Below are positions 5,644-12,728 of a stretch of 16,528 bases of DNA, piece by piece. The notes under the pieces were generated by a model. The model was not told the origin of the DNA. It was given only the letters and a program-made list of their open reading frames with translations, and ran no database searches. The translations under genes and the position numbers were made by a program. Each line of letters begins with the position of its first letter. Position 1 is the first letter of the stretch. The stretch is from assembly GCA_964608495.1 (NCBI GenBank), contig CAZSOQ010000116.1:1-16528 (forward strand), read 5' to 3'. This stretch comes from JAKORR01 sp964608495 (GTDB lineage: Bacteria > Armatimonadota > Zipacnadia > Zipacnadales > FEN-943).

Positions 5644-7860
5644 CTAACTTCTCGTCTCCGCGGTCTGCTCCTCCGCCTGCCTCTCCCCTACCGCGGCGGC
5701 CAGCTCCTCCAGCGGCACGGCCCGGCGCTGCAGGAACTCCGCCTGCTTGCCGTCGTTCCACTGGGCCACCGGCCGCAGGTAGCCGACGACCCGCGAGTAG
5801 ACCTCGCAGCCCACGCCCCTGCGCGGGAGCGTCGCACCCGTGAGCGGGTGGGTCTCGATGCCGTAGCGGGTGATGTCCGCCTCGTCGTGCTCCTCGGGGC
5901 AGACGTAGTGCTCGCCGGCCACGTACCCGTGCACCGGGCAGACACTGAAGGTCGGCGTGAGCGTGAAGTAGGGGAGCCGGTAGCTCTGGGCGATGCGCCG
6001 CACGAGGGCCTTCGCCTGTTCCCCATCCGTCAGGCGCTCGCCCAGGAACAGGTGCAGCACGGTGCCGCCGGTGTAGGCGGACTGCAGGTCATCCTGGTGC
6101 TCCAGCACCTGCCAGACGTCGCCGTGGAAGTGCACGGGCAGATGGCTCGAGTTGGTGTAGTAGGGCCGGTCGGGCGTGCCGGAGGCGATGAGGCCCGGGT
6201 AGCGGTGGGCATCCAGGCGAGCCAGGCGATAGGCCGCGCTCTCGGCCGGCGTGGCCTCCAGGTTGAAGAGCTGGTCCGACTCGGCCTGCAGCTCGGCAAG
6301 CTGCGCGCGGGCGGCCGCGAGCAGCCGCAGGGCCAGGTCGCGCCCGTCGCTCGACGAGATGTCCTGGCCGAGGAAGTTCAGGCAGAGCTCGTTCAGGCCG
6401 ACGACGCCGATGGTGTTGAAGTGGTTGCCCCAGGACTGCCCGGAACTCTCCTTCACCCCCTCCAGGTAGCGGGCCGAATAGGGGTACAGCCCCTGCTCGG
6501 TCAGCCCCTCGAGGACCTTGCGCTTGATCCTCAGACTCTTGGCGGCGATCCCGACCAGCCGCCCGAAGCGCTCGAAGAGCTCGTCCTCATGCATGGACAC
6601 GTAGCCCAGACGGGGCATGTTGATCGTGACCACGCCGATCGAGCCGGTAAGCGGGCTGGCCCCGAACAGCCCTCCCCCACGCCGCCGCAGCTCCCTGTTG
6701 TCCAGGCGCAGGCGGCAGCACATCGAGCGAGTGTCCTCGGGGCTGAGGTCGGAGTTGATGAAGTTGGCGAAGTAGGGGATCCCGTACTTGGCGGTCATCA
6801 GCCAGATGGCCTCGATCTGGGCATGGTCCCAGTCGAAGTCCGCCGTGATGTTGTAGGTGGGTATGGGGAAGGTGAAAACGCGGCCCCCCGCGTCGCCTTC
6901 GAGCATCACCTCGGCGAAGGCGCGGTTGACCACGTCCATCTCGTGCTGGTAGTCGCCGTAGACGCTGTCGCGGAGCTCGCCGCCGATGATGACCGCCTGG
7001 TCGGTGAGCACGGGCGACGGCGTCAGGTCCATGGTCAGGTTCGTGAAGGGCGTCTGGAAACCGACGCGGGTGGGCACGTTGAGGTTGAAGACGAACTCCT
7101 GCATGCACTGCTTGACCTCAGCGTAGCTCAGCCGGTCCTCGTGGACGAAGGGCGCCAGAAGGGTGTCGAAGTTGCTGAAGGCCTGGGCGCCGGCCGCCTC
7201 GCCCTGGAGCGTATAGAAGAAGTTGACGACCTGACCCAGGGCGGTGCGCAGGTGGCGCGGCGCCCGGCTCTCCACCTTGCCCGCCACTCCCCCGAAGCCG
7301 CGGGCCAGCAGATCATACAGGTCCCAGCCGCAGCAGTAGGGCCCGAGCACGCCCAGGTCATGGATGTGGAAATCGCCGTTGGAGTGGGCGTCGCGGACCT
7401 CCGAGGGGTAGAGCGCGTTCAGCCAGTAGCGGGCGACCACTCCGGCGGAGAGGTGCTGGTTCAGGCCCTGGAGCGAGTAGCTCATGTTGGAGTTCTCGTT
7501 CACGCGCCAGTCGGAGCGGTCGAGATACTCGTCAATGAGCTCGTGGGCCTGTCGCAGAAGCCCTCGGGCGTCGCGGCTGACGGCGCGCTTCTCGCGGTAG
7601 ATGATGTAGGCCTTGGCCGTCTTGGCGTGGCCATGCTCGACGAGCACGCGCTCGACGGCGTCCTGGACCTGCTCTACGGTGGGGTAGTCATCGCCGGGGA
7701 GGGAACGCAGTTCCTCGACAACCTGGCCGGCGAGTCGCCGGGCCGTCTGGTAGTCCCTGCCGCCCACTGCCACTGCAGCCTTGAAGATGGCTGCTGCGAT
7801 CTTTTCCGCGTCAAAAGGTACCAGCCGTCCGTCGCGCTTGTAGATCTTCTGCAAGTTCAC
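5644..7860 (-). CDS. nrdD: Anaerobic (class III) ribonucleoside-triphosphate reductase
   Basis: 738 residues; reduces ribonucleoside triphosphates to deoxy forms under anoxia, using a glycyl radical made by NrdG. Residues about 1-95 (IYKRDGRLVPFDAEKI to AYIIYREKRA) form an ATP-cone allosteric domain. The core carries SMCCRLRLD, with the active-site cysteine region, and GLFGASPLTGSIGVVTINMPR. The glycyl radical site is G693 in SRVVGYLRPV, followed by QWNDGKQAEF. The C-terminal zinc site is unusual: C641-P-V-H644 is normal, but the second CPxC reads C654-PEE-H658, with C685 as another possible ligand. The GTG start at 7858-7860 has GGAGGG at 7873-7878, 12 nt away. The gene is first in the nrdDG unit and has a strong upstream promoter. 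Confidence 0.97.
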   Translation of the reverse strand: MNLQKIYKRDGRLVPFDAEKIAAAIFKAAVAVGGRDYQTARRLAGQVVEELRSLPGDDYPTVEQVQDAVERVLVEHGHAKTAKAYIIYREKRAVSRDARGLLRQAHELIDEYLDRSDWRVNENSNMSYSLQGLNQHLSAGVVARYWLNALYPSEVRDAHSNGDFHIHDLGVLGPYCCGWDLYDLLARGFGGVAGKVESRAPRHLRTALGQVVNFFYTLQGEAAGAQAFSNFDTLLAPFVHEDRLSYAEVKQCMQEFVFNLNVPTRVGFQTPFTNLTMDLTPSPVLTDQAVIIGGELRDSVYGDYQHEMDVVNRAFAEVMLEGDAGGRVFTFPIPTYNITADFDWDHAQIEAIWLMTAKYGIPYFANFINSDLSPEDTRSMCCRLRLDNRELRRRGGGLFGASPLTGSIGVVTINMPRLGYVSMHEDELFERFGRLVGIAAKSLRIKRKVLEGLTEQGLYPYSARYLEGVKESSGQSWGNHFNTIGVVGLNELCLNFLGQDISSSDGRDLALRLLAAARAQLAELQAESDQLFNLEATPAESAAYRLARLDAHRYPGLIASGTPDRPYYTNSSHLPVHFHGDVWQVLEHQDDLQSAYTGGTVLHLFLGERLTDGEQAKALVRRIAQSYRLPYFTLTPTFSVCPVHGYVAGEHYVCPEEHDEADITRYGIETHPLTGATLPRRGVGCEVYSRVVGYLRPVAQWNDGKQAEFLQRRAVPLEELAAAVGERQAEEQTAETRS

Positions 7861-8110
7861 GGTCCAGCGCTACCCTCCTGGATCTCTTGCTGCTTCTTTT
7901 GCCGTGTCCAGTGCCGCTTGCCGCTGGTGATGAGACCTGCCCCCGCGTCCCACCCCCTGCGGGCTTGCCCGGACCCGTCGTGCCCGCAGGACGTCCTATC
8001 AAAAGCCCGCTCTGCGGTCGGCCCCGACTCCCTAGGCCCCGTCTAGCTCTTCGCCCCCGGGGGACCCCTCCCGCGGAGTCCTTCCTCGCCCTCGGGGGGA
8101 TTCCTGCTGT
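7861..8110 (-). other. Long structured 5' leader of nrdDG
   Basis: About 250 nt separate the predicted transcription start (near 8110) from the nrdD GTG, with no credible ORF. Read on the minus strand it holds several GC-rich hairpins: a perfect 9-bp stem (7982-7990 with 7956-7964, 17-nt loop), CTCC-GCG-GGAG followed by CCCCCGGGGG near the 5' end, and a small CCGC/GCGG stem (8007-8017) followed by GC and four T. The last is terminator-like but short. The amount of structure suggests post-transcriptional control or attenuation. I could not match it to a known riboswitch class. Confidence 0.45.
7956..7990 (-). other. 9-bp stem-loop in nrdDG leader
   Basis: CCTGCGGGC at 7956-7964 pairs perfectly with GCCCGCAGG at 7982-7990 around a 17-nt loop. 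It lies 95-130 nt upstream of the nrdD start within the predicted leader RNA. Confidence 0.5.
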
Positions 8111-8117
8111 GAGGTGC

Positions 8118-8146
8118 AATGTAGGTCTCCGGCAGGGCCTTGTCAA
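8118..8146 (-). promoter_or_regulatory. Sigma-70-type promoter of nrdDG
   Basis: On the minus strand a perfect -35 TTGACA (8141-8146) is followed, after exactly 17 nt, by TACATT (8118-8123) as the -10 element, five of six positions matching TATAAT. Transcription should begin near 8110 and run into nrdD. No palindromic NrdR box overlapping it was seen. Confidence 0.75.
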
Positions 8147-8433
8147 GGCCCCGGCGCGAGCCTCGGCACTATCGCAGTCGCGAGGTCTCCTACTGCTGCA
8201 CTTCGCAAGTCCCGCGCTTACGTACTAGGGTACTGCCGACCCCCCGCGCGGCTTGGTCTCCCCCACCTTCGGGCCGCGGGCCGGCGTCTCTGGTGACGAG
8301 CCGTGCAGGCCGGTCTTGCTTGCGGCCCCGGCGCTCCCCGCTTGACGAATCCCGTACTTCCGAAGTACGCTACCTCCTGAGCACGCCACTCATATAGGGC
8401 TCTACTAACTGACTCGTCTACTGCTGTAGTGGG
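8147..8433. other. Divergent intergenic region between nrdDG promoter and parA, repeat-rich
   Basis: No gene is seen in these roughly 290 bases. They contain the hexamer CGTACT at 8221 and 8353 (a third copy starts at 8449, inside the parA start), an interrupted palindrome at 8353-8369, two copies of CTACTGCTG (8190-8198, 8418-8426) and a GTAC-TAGG-GTAC arrangement at 8222-8233. Such clustered motifs upstream of a parA gene are typical places for a partition operator or centromere. That role is inferred from position only. Confidence 0.4.
8342..8371 (+). promoter_or_regulatory. Candidate parA promoter with embedded inverted repeat
   Basis: TTGACG (8342-8347) is a good -35; TACGCT (8366-8371), 18 nt on, is a weak -10. 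The spacer carries CGTACTT-CCG-AAGTACG (8353-8369), two 7-bp arms around 3 nt, well placed for repression by ParA or its partner. An alternative A/T-rich element, CATATAGG, lies at 8391-8398 but lacks a good -35. Confidence 0.4.
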
Positions 8434-8445
8434 GTGGTGGCCAAG

Positions 8446-9225
8446 ATGCGTACTATAGCACTTACGAACCAAAAGGGCGGGACGGGCAAGACCACCACGG
8501 CTGCGAACCTCAGCGCGGCGCTCGGCGAGCGCAAGCGCCGCGTCCTGCTGGTGGACCTGGACCCGCAGAGCCATCTCACCGCCCACCTAGGCGTGGACCC
8601 GGACGGTCGCGGCGTCTATGACGTGCTCATGGCGGGCGCGCCCCCTGCCGACGTGCTGCGCGAGGATGTGTGCCCCGGTGTGGACCTGCTGCCCAGCGGT
8701 CTGGAGTTGGCCGCCGCGGAGGTCGAGCTCGCCCAGGAGGTAGGTCGCGAGCTCGTTCTGCGCAAGGCCCTGGCCGCTCTCCCGCGCGAGTATGACTACC
8801 TCCTGGTGGATTGCTCGCCGTCGCTGGGCCTGCTTACCGTGAACGCCCTGGCCGCGGCCGGGGAGGTCTTCATACCCGTCCAGGCTGAGTGGCTGGCGCT
8901 GCGGGCCCTGGGGCAGCTTCTGGAGACGCTGGCCGTGGTGCGCGATCGGCTGAACCCGGAGCTGGAGATCACGGGGGTTATCGTGTGCATGTTCAAGGCG
9001 CGCAGAGTGCTGTGCGGGGAGGTGGTCGAGGCGCTGCGCGAGCACTTCGGGCGTCGGGTCTTCCGGACGGTCATCCGGGAGAACATCCGGCTGGCCGAGG
9101 CTCCCAGTCGGGGCGTGCCGATCACGATCTACGACACGGGCAGCCGGGGAGCCGAGGACTACCGGGCGTTGGCGCGCGAGGTGACCGCGCAGGAACGGCG
9201 GCAGGGCCGGAGGGAGAGGAGCTAG
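8446..9225 (+). CDS. parA: ParA/Soj-family partition ATPase
   Basis: 259 residues. The N-terminal IALTNQKGGTGKTTTAANLSAAL carries the deviant Walker A motif KGGxGKTT; VLLVDLDPQ is the A' motif and YLLVDCSPSLG the Walker B region. These identify a MinD/ParA ATPase that dimerises on ATP and binds DNA non-specifically to move chromosomes, plasmids or protein cargo. It lacks an N-terminal helix-turn-helix, so it is the small Soj type (ParA type Ib or chromosomal). GTG codons at 8434 and 8437 are alternatives, but ATG at 8446 puts the ATP loop at the usual distance and has a G-rich site 5 nt upstream. The next gene, probably its DNA-binding partner, starts 40 nt downstream. Confidence 0.93.
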   Translation: MRTIALTNQKGGTGKTTTAANLSAALGERKRRVLLVDLDPQSHLTAHLGVDPDGRGVYDVLMAGAPPADVLREDVCPGVDLLPSGLELAAAEVELAQEVGRELVLRKALAALPREYDYLLVDCSPSLGLLTVNALAAAGEVFIPVQAEWLALRALGQLLETLAVVRDRLNPELEITGVIVCMFKARRVLCGEVVEALREHFGRRVFRTVIRENIRLAEAPSRGVPITIYDTGSRGAEDYRALAREVTAQERRQGRRERS

Positions 9226-9265
9226 ACTGGGTCGGCGCAGGGCCGACTGGAGGAGGCAACCAGCG

Positions 9266-9679
9266 GTGAGAAAGCGAGGCATGGGCCGGGATCCCTTGAG
9301 CTGGATCGGCGAGGGGAGTGTGCGAGGACGGGGCGAGGAGGAAGTGGAGCGGGAGGACGAGGGGGAAGAGGAAGGCAGTGGGGGAAAGGAGATAGCGGCC
9401 GCGCCGAGCGCGGTTCGTGAGTTAGAGGGTACGCCAGTTGCGAAGTTCGCAACCTTGATACCCGTGACCGCCCGCCTCTCCGAGAGCCAGGTCGAGTTCC
9501 TCGAAGCCATGGAGCGTCGCATCATGCGCGGGCGCAACCGCCGCCACGAGCGCATCACCAAGAATACCCTCATCCGCGCCGCGCTCGAGCTGCTGATGGC
9601 CCTCGAGTGGGACTGGACCGACATCCCGGACGAGGACGAGCTCACCCGCCGGATAAAGCAGGCCGCCGGCGTTCTCTAG
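9266..9679 (+). CDS. Putative ribbon-helix-helix partner of ParA (ParB-analog)
   Basis: 137 residues with a GTG start supported by GGAGGAGG (9249-9256) 9 nt upstream. Three parts are visible: a basic N-terminus (RKRGMGRDPLSWIG, 2-15), a highly acidic linker (about 22-41, mostly E, D and G), and a C-terminal domain where strand FATLIPVTARL (61-71), helix SESQVEFLEAMERRI (72-86), a basic turn and helix TKNTLIRAALELLMAL (98-113) resemble a ribbon-helix-helix fold. Small RHH proteins encoded directly after parA serve as centromere-binding partners in many plasmid systems, and short basic N-termini of ParB-type proteins stimulate ParA ATP hydrolysis. The partner role is inferred from this layout; I do not recognise a named family. 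Confidence 0.65.
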   Translation: MRKRGMGRDPLSWIGEGSVRGRGEEEVEREDEGEEEGSGGKEIAAAPSAVRELEGTPVAKFATLIPVTARLSESQVEFLEAMERRIMRGRNRRHERITKNTLIRAALELLMALEWDWTDIPDEDELTRRIKQAAGVL

Positions 9680-9689
9680 GCCTGCGCGT

Positions 9690-9718
9690 CATCGCCCTCG
9701 CAAGGCGCGAGGGCGATG
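9690..9718 (+). terminator. Strong 12-bp hairpin after the parA cassette
   Basis: CATCGCCCTCGC (9690-9701) and GCGAGGGCGATG (9707-9718) form a perfect 12-bp stem with a 5-nt loop, 10 nt after the stop codon. There is no T-run after it, so it may act as a Rho-independent-like terminator without a U tract, an mRNA 3' stabiliser or an extragenic repeat. Confidence 0.5.
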
Positions 9719-9725
9719 GGGGAGA

Positions 9726-9746
9726 GGGCGCGGGCCCTGCGCGCCC
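9726..9746 (+). other. Second intergenic hairpin
   Basis: GGGCGCG (9726-9732) pairs with CGCGCCC (9740-9746) around a 7-nt loop, 7 nt after the previous hairpin. Together they form a tandem stem-loop block between the parA cassette and the next gene. Confidence 0.4.
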
Positions 9747-9798
9747 GGTCACGCACCCGGCCCTGGGTCCGGCCTCTTCAGACGAGGAGGGGAAAACC

Positions 9799-12669
9799 GT
9801 GAAGTGGCTCGCGACGTGTCTAGCGACGATGCTGCTGGCAGTGCCCTGTCGCGGCGAGGAGCTTAGCGCGGGGCCCTGGGCCGTGCGCTACGATGGCAAC
9901 GGCGTGCAGGGCGTGTCCTACGGGGAGCTGCCGGTGCTGGGCATGCTGAGCGTGGCGCTGTTCACGCCCGACTACCGGGGCAGCCAGTTCTCGCTCCACG
10001 GCTCCCGGGTATCGTCCTCACAGGTGGGGGGCGTGCCGACGCTGGTCTTCGAGGCCGAGACCGACGCCGGCAGGGCTTCGGCCCGGCTGACGATCGCCGG
10101 CAACGTGCTGCGGTGGTCGGTGGACCTGGAGATGAGCGCCGCCGGGCCCTTCGAGATGAACGTCCCGGTGCCCGGCGAGACGGCCGGGCTTCCCCTGGGG
10201 GACCTGTCGCTCGCGGTCGGGCCGGTGGCGCGGCACGTCGCCGCGGATAGGCGCCTGGACCAGATGATCCCCCGCGAGCCCGTCCGGATCGAGGGCGTGG
10301 ATTCCGACCTGGTGCTGCGCCCCGACCCTGACTCCGCTACCTGGCTGCTGCAGGACCGCCGCGACGACGCCACGCCCGTGGTACGCATGGTGGGCTGCCT
10401 GCGGTCCACGGGAGAGCAGGTGCTCAAGGCCTCGCCGGCCATCGAGGTGGAGGTCGTGCCTCTCGCGCCTGAGGAGGCCCACTCGCGCAAGCTCATCTTC
10501 AGCCAGCGCCTGACCACGCTGGCCGAGGCGCCCGTGCGCAACGCGGGCTTCGAGGACGACGATGAGCTCGCCGGCTGGTCCCACGGGGCGAACGCCCGCT
10601 GCGACACCACGGCCCCGGCGTCCGGCGAGCGCTGTGCCCGCCTCGAGGTCGCCTCCGCCTCGGAGCCGAGCGTGTACATCACGCAGCAGGTGCCCGTCAA
10701 GCCCGGCCGGCACTACAGGCTGACCGGCAAGATCCGCTGCCAGGACGTCACGGCCGCGGAGGGTATGCGGATGCCCTCGGTGGGGGCGGTGCTGATCCAC
10801 GAGTGGGCGGACCGCGAGAGCAAGTGGCTGCAGGCGGGCGACTACTCGGAGAGCCTCTGGGGCACGGTGCCGGCCTGGCGGAGCATCGCGTGCGTGGAGC
10901 TGGTCGCGCCGGAAGACGCGGGGTACGCGGTCATCTTCCTCGGCCTGCGCGCCACGGGCACGGCCTGGTTCGACGACATCAAGCTCACCGAGCTGACCAG
11001 GCACACGGTGGTGCTGTCGCCCCTGGACGGCGCCAGTTTCCGCGACAACCGCCCGACCTTCCGCTGGCGGCCGGACCCGTACTCGGCCGACTACGAGCTG
11101 GAGTGCACCGGTGACGCCGCGCAGGTCCGCCTGACGGTGACGGAGGATCACGTGCGCCTTCCCGAACCTCTGCCGCCCGGCACGTACCGCTGGCGGGTCA
11201 CGGCCGGGGGAGCCGAGCCGTCCGTCGAGTGGACCTTCACGCAGACAGCTCCCCGGGACGCCGACACCACGGGCCCCGACGTGACGCTGGAGCCGGCGGG
11301 GCTCACCGACCCACGCGGAGCGGTGCGCGTGAAGGCTGGCGACCCCAGCGGCCTGGACCTGGGCACGCTGCGCGTGGAGGTGGACGGCGAGGCGCGGGCG
11401 GTCACGGTGAGGGAAGATGGGGGAGAGCTGATCCTCACGCCACGAGAGGCCTGGCCGCGCGGGGGATCGCGCCTCACGGTGGCGCTTGCCGATCGCCAGG
11501 GCAACGAGACCGAGGCGACGGGCTGGCTGCTCTGCGCGCCGGCGCCGCCGAAGCGCCTGCGATGGACGCAGGAGCAGGGCATCTTCGACGGCACGAGCGC
11601 CTTCCTGCCGCTGGGCATGTACCAGGTGCCGCCCGAGGAGATGCCGCGCGTGAAGCAGGCCGGCTTCAACCTCGTGCACATGTACACCTTCGAGGGCAGC
11701 CAGGACGACGAGAAGGCCCGCGAGTACCTGGATGCGGCCCAGCGCAACGGGCTGAGGGTGTTCCTGGGCTTCGACCGCGGGAACTACTCGTCGCGCGGCC
11801 TGGTGCAGGGCAACTGGGAGCACGTCGTGCGGCGGCTGGGCGCGCTGCGCGACCATCCCGCGCTGCTCGCCTGGTACCTGTTCGACGAGCCGGACCTGGG
11901 GCATCAGTACGTGTCGCCCCTGCGCCTGCGCGAGGTCTACGAGCTCGTCCACGGCCTGGACCCGTACCATCCGGTGATCGTCACCTTCGCGATGGACAAC
12001 TCGGTGCCCCGGTACCCGCGATGCTATGACGTGCACTGGACGCAGGTCTACGGCGGCACGGACTACGTCCGCTCGCGCATGATGAGCCACCGGGAGGACC
12101 TGCCCGGGGGCGCGCTCGCGGCCATCCTCACCTGCAACGACCGCAAGCAGAGCGACGCCACCAGGCGCGGCCAGCCCGCGGACGACGCGGCCTTCACGCC
12201 GACGCTGGCGAAGTTCCGCGCCGACGTCGCCATGGCCCTGGCTCTTCGCAGCAGCGGCCTGTCCTGGTGGTGGTACGGCGACAAGCGGCGGAGCTGGCTC
12301 ACGGCCTCGGACGTGCCCCAGGCCTGGGAGGGCCTGACCACGGCGGTGGCCGAGATCCACGAGATCGAGCCGCTGCTGACGGCGGAGGGCGACGAGATCG
12401 AGGCCACGCTCGCGTCGGACGCGGAGGACGCGACCTTTGCTGTCCGGGCCAGGAAGGTGGGGGAGAGGGTGCTGGTGATCGTGGCGCTCGGGGGACAGGA
12501 GGGCGCCGCGGCGGTGCCCTTCGCGGTGACCGTGCCCGCGCTTCGCGGCGCGACCAAGGCGACGGTGCTCTTCGAGGACCGGCGGGTCGAGATCACGGAC
12601 GGCGTGCTTCGCGACACCGTCCAGCCTGTGGGCCGGCACTTCTACCTGGTGGCCACGGGCGCAGACTGA
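9799..12669 (+). CDS. Large secreted multi-domain glycoside-hydrolase-like protein
   Basis: 956 residues. The GTG at 9799 has GAGGAGGGG (9784-9792) 6 nt upstream and begins a clear signal peptide (MKWLATCLATMLLAVPC); upstream in-frame extension is rejected because it overlaps the RHH gene. Order: beta-rich N-domain to about 245; a CBM4/9-like carbohydrate-binding jelly roll about 248-398 (from NAGFEDDDELAGW to TAWFDDIKL); an Fn3-like domain about 403-480; an Ig-like domain about 488-578; a TIM barrel about 587-860 opening with LPLGMYQVP; and a C-terminal beta domain. YLFDEPD with E697 matches the acid/base position of GH-A barrels such as GH2/GH5 relatives. No obvious nucleophile glutamate is seen near the expected seventh strand. 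It probably binds and perhaps cleaves extracellular polysaccharide. Confidence 0.7.
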   Translation: MKWLATCLATMLLAVPCRGEELSAGPWAVRYDGNGVQGVSYGELPVLGMLSVALFTPDYRGSQFSLHGSRVSSSQVGGVPTLVFEAETDAGRASARLTIAGNVLRWSVDLEMSAAGPFEMNVPVPGETAGLPLGDLSLAVGPVARHVAADRRLDQMIPREPVRIEGVDSDLVLRPDPDSATWLLQDRRDDATPVVRMVGCLRSTGEQVLKASPAIEVEVVPLAPEEAHSRKLIFSQRLTTLAEAPVRNAGFEDDDELAGWSHGANARCDTTAPASGERCARLEVASASEPSVYITQQVPVKPGRHYRLTGKIRCQDVTAAEGMRMPSVGAVLIHEWADRESKWLQAGDYSESLWGTVPAWRSIACVELVAPEDAGYAVIFLGLRATGTAWFDDIKLTELTRHTVVLSPLDGASFRDNRPTFRWRPDPYSADYELECTGDAAQVRLTVTEDHVRLPEPLPPGTYRWRVTAGGAEPSVEWTFTQTAPRDADTTGPDVTLEPAGLTDPRGAVRVKAGDPSGLDLGTLRVEVDGEARAVTVREDGGELILTPREAWPRGGSRLTVALADRQGNETEATGWLLCAPAPPKRLRWTQEQGIFDGTSAFLPLGMYQVPPEEMPRVKQAGFNLVHMYTFEGSQDDEKAREYLDAAQRNGLRVFLGFDRGNYSSRGLVQGNWEHVVRRLGALRDHPALLAWYLFDEPDLGHQYVSPLRLREVYELVHGLDPYHPVIVTFAMDNSVPRYPRCYDVHWTQVYGGTDYVRSRMMSHREDLPGGALAAILTCNDRKQSDATRRGQPADDAAFTPTLAKFRADVAMALALRSSGLSWWWYGDKRRSWLTASDVPQAWEGLTTAVAEIHEIEPLLTAEGDEIEATLASDAEDATFAVRARKVGERVLVIVALGGQEGAAAVPFAVTVPALRGATKATVLFEDRRVEITDGVLRDTVQPVGRHFYLVATGAD

Positions 12670-12728
12670 GGCCGACGGCGGCGAAGGCCGCGGGGCGCGC
12701 GGGCCCTGCAGGCTGGTGACCTTCGGCG

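Noticed and set aside
5398..8046. 882-residue plus-strand open frame across nrdD
   Set aside because: It is antisense to the unmistakable nrdD; no domain or start signal is seen.
8180..8197. Minus-strand GTAGGAGACC resembling a REP head
   Set aside because: Only the first seven bases match the doublet at 15893; the following hairpin is poor and there is no partner arm.
8290..8330. Minus-strand AGACCGGCC resembling a cobalamin-riboswitch B12 box
   Set aside because: The rest of the box is incomplete, no CCACTG-type core is found upstream, and it lies upstream of the mapped promoter candidate for nrdDG.
9607..9798. N-terminal extension of the large secreted gene
   Set aside because: It would overlap the RHH gene and bury the signal peptide; the GTG at 9799 has a good ribosome site.
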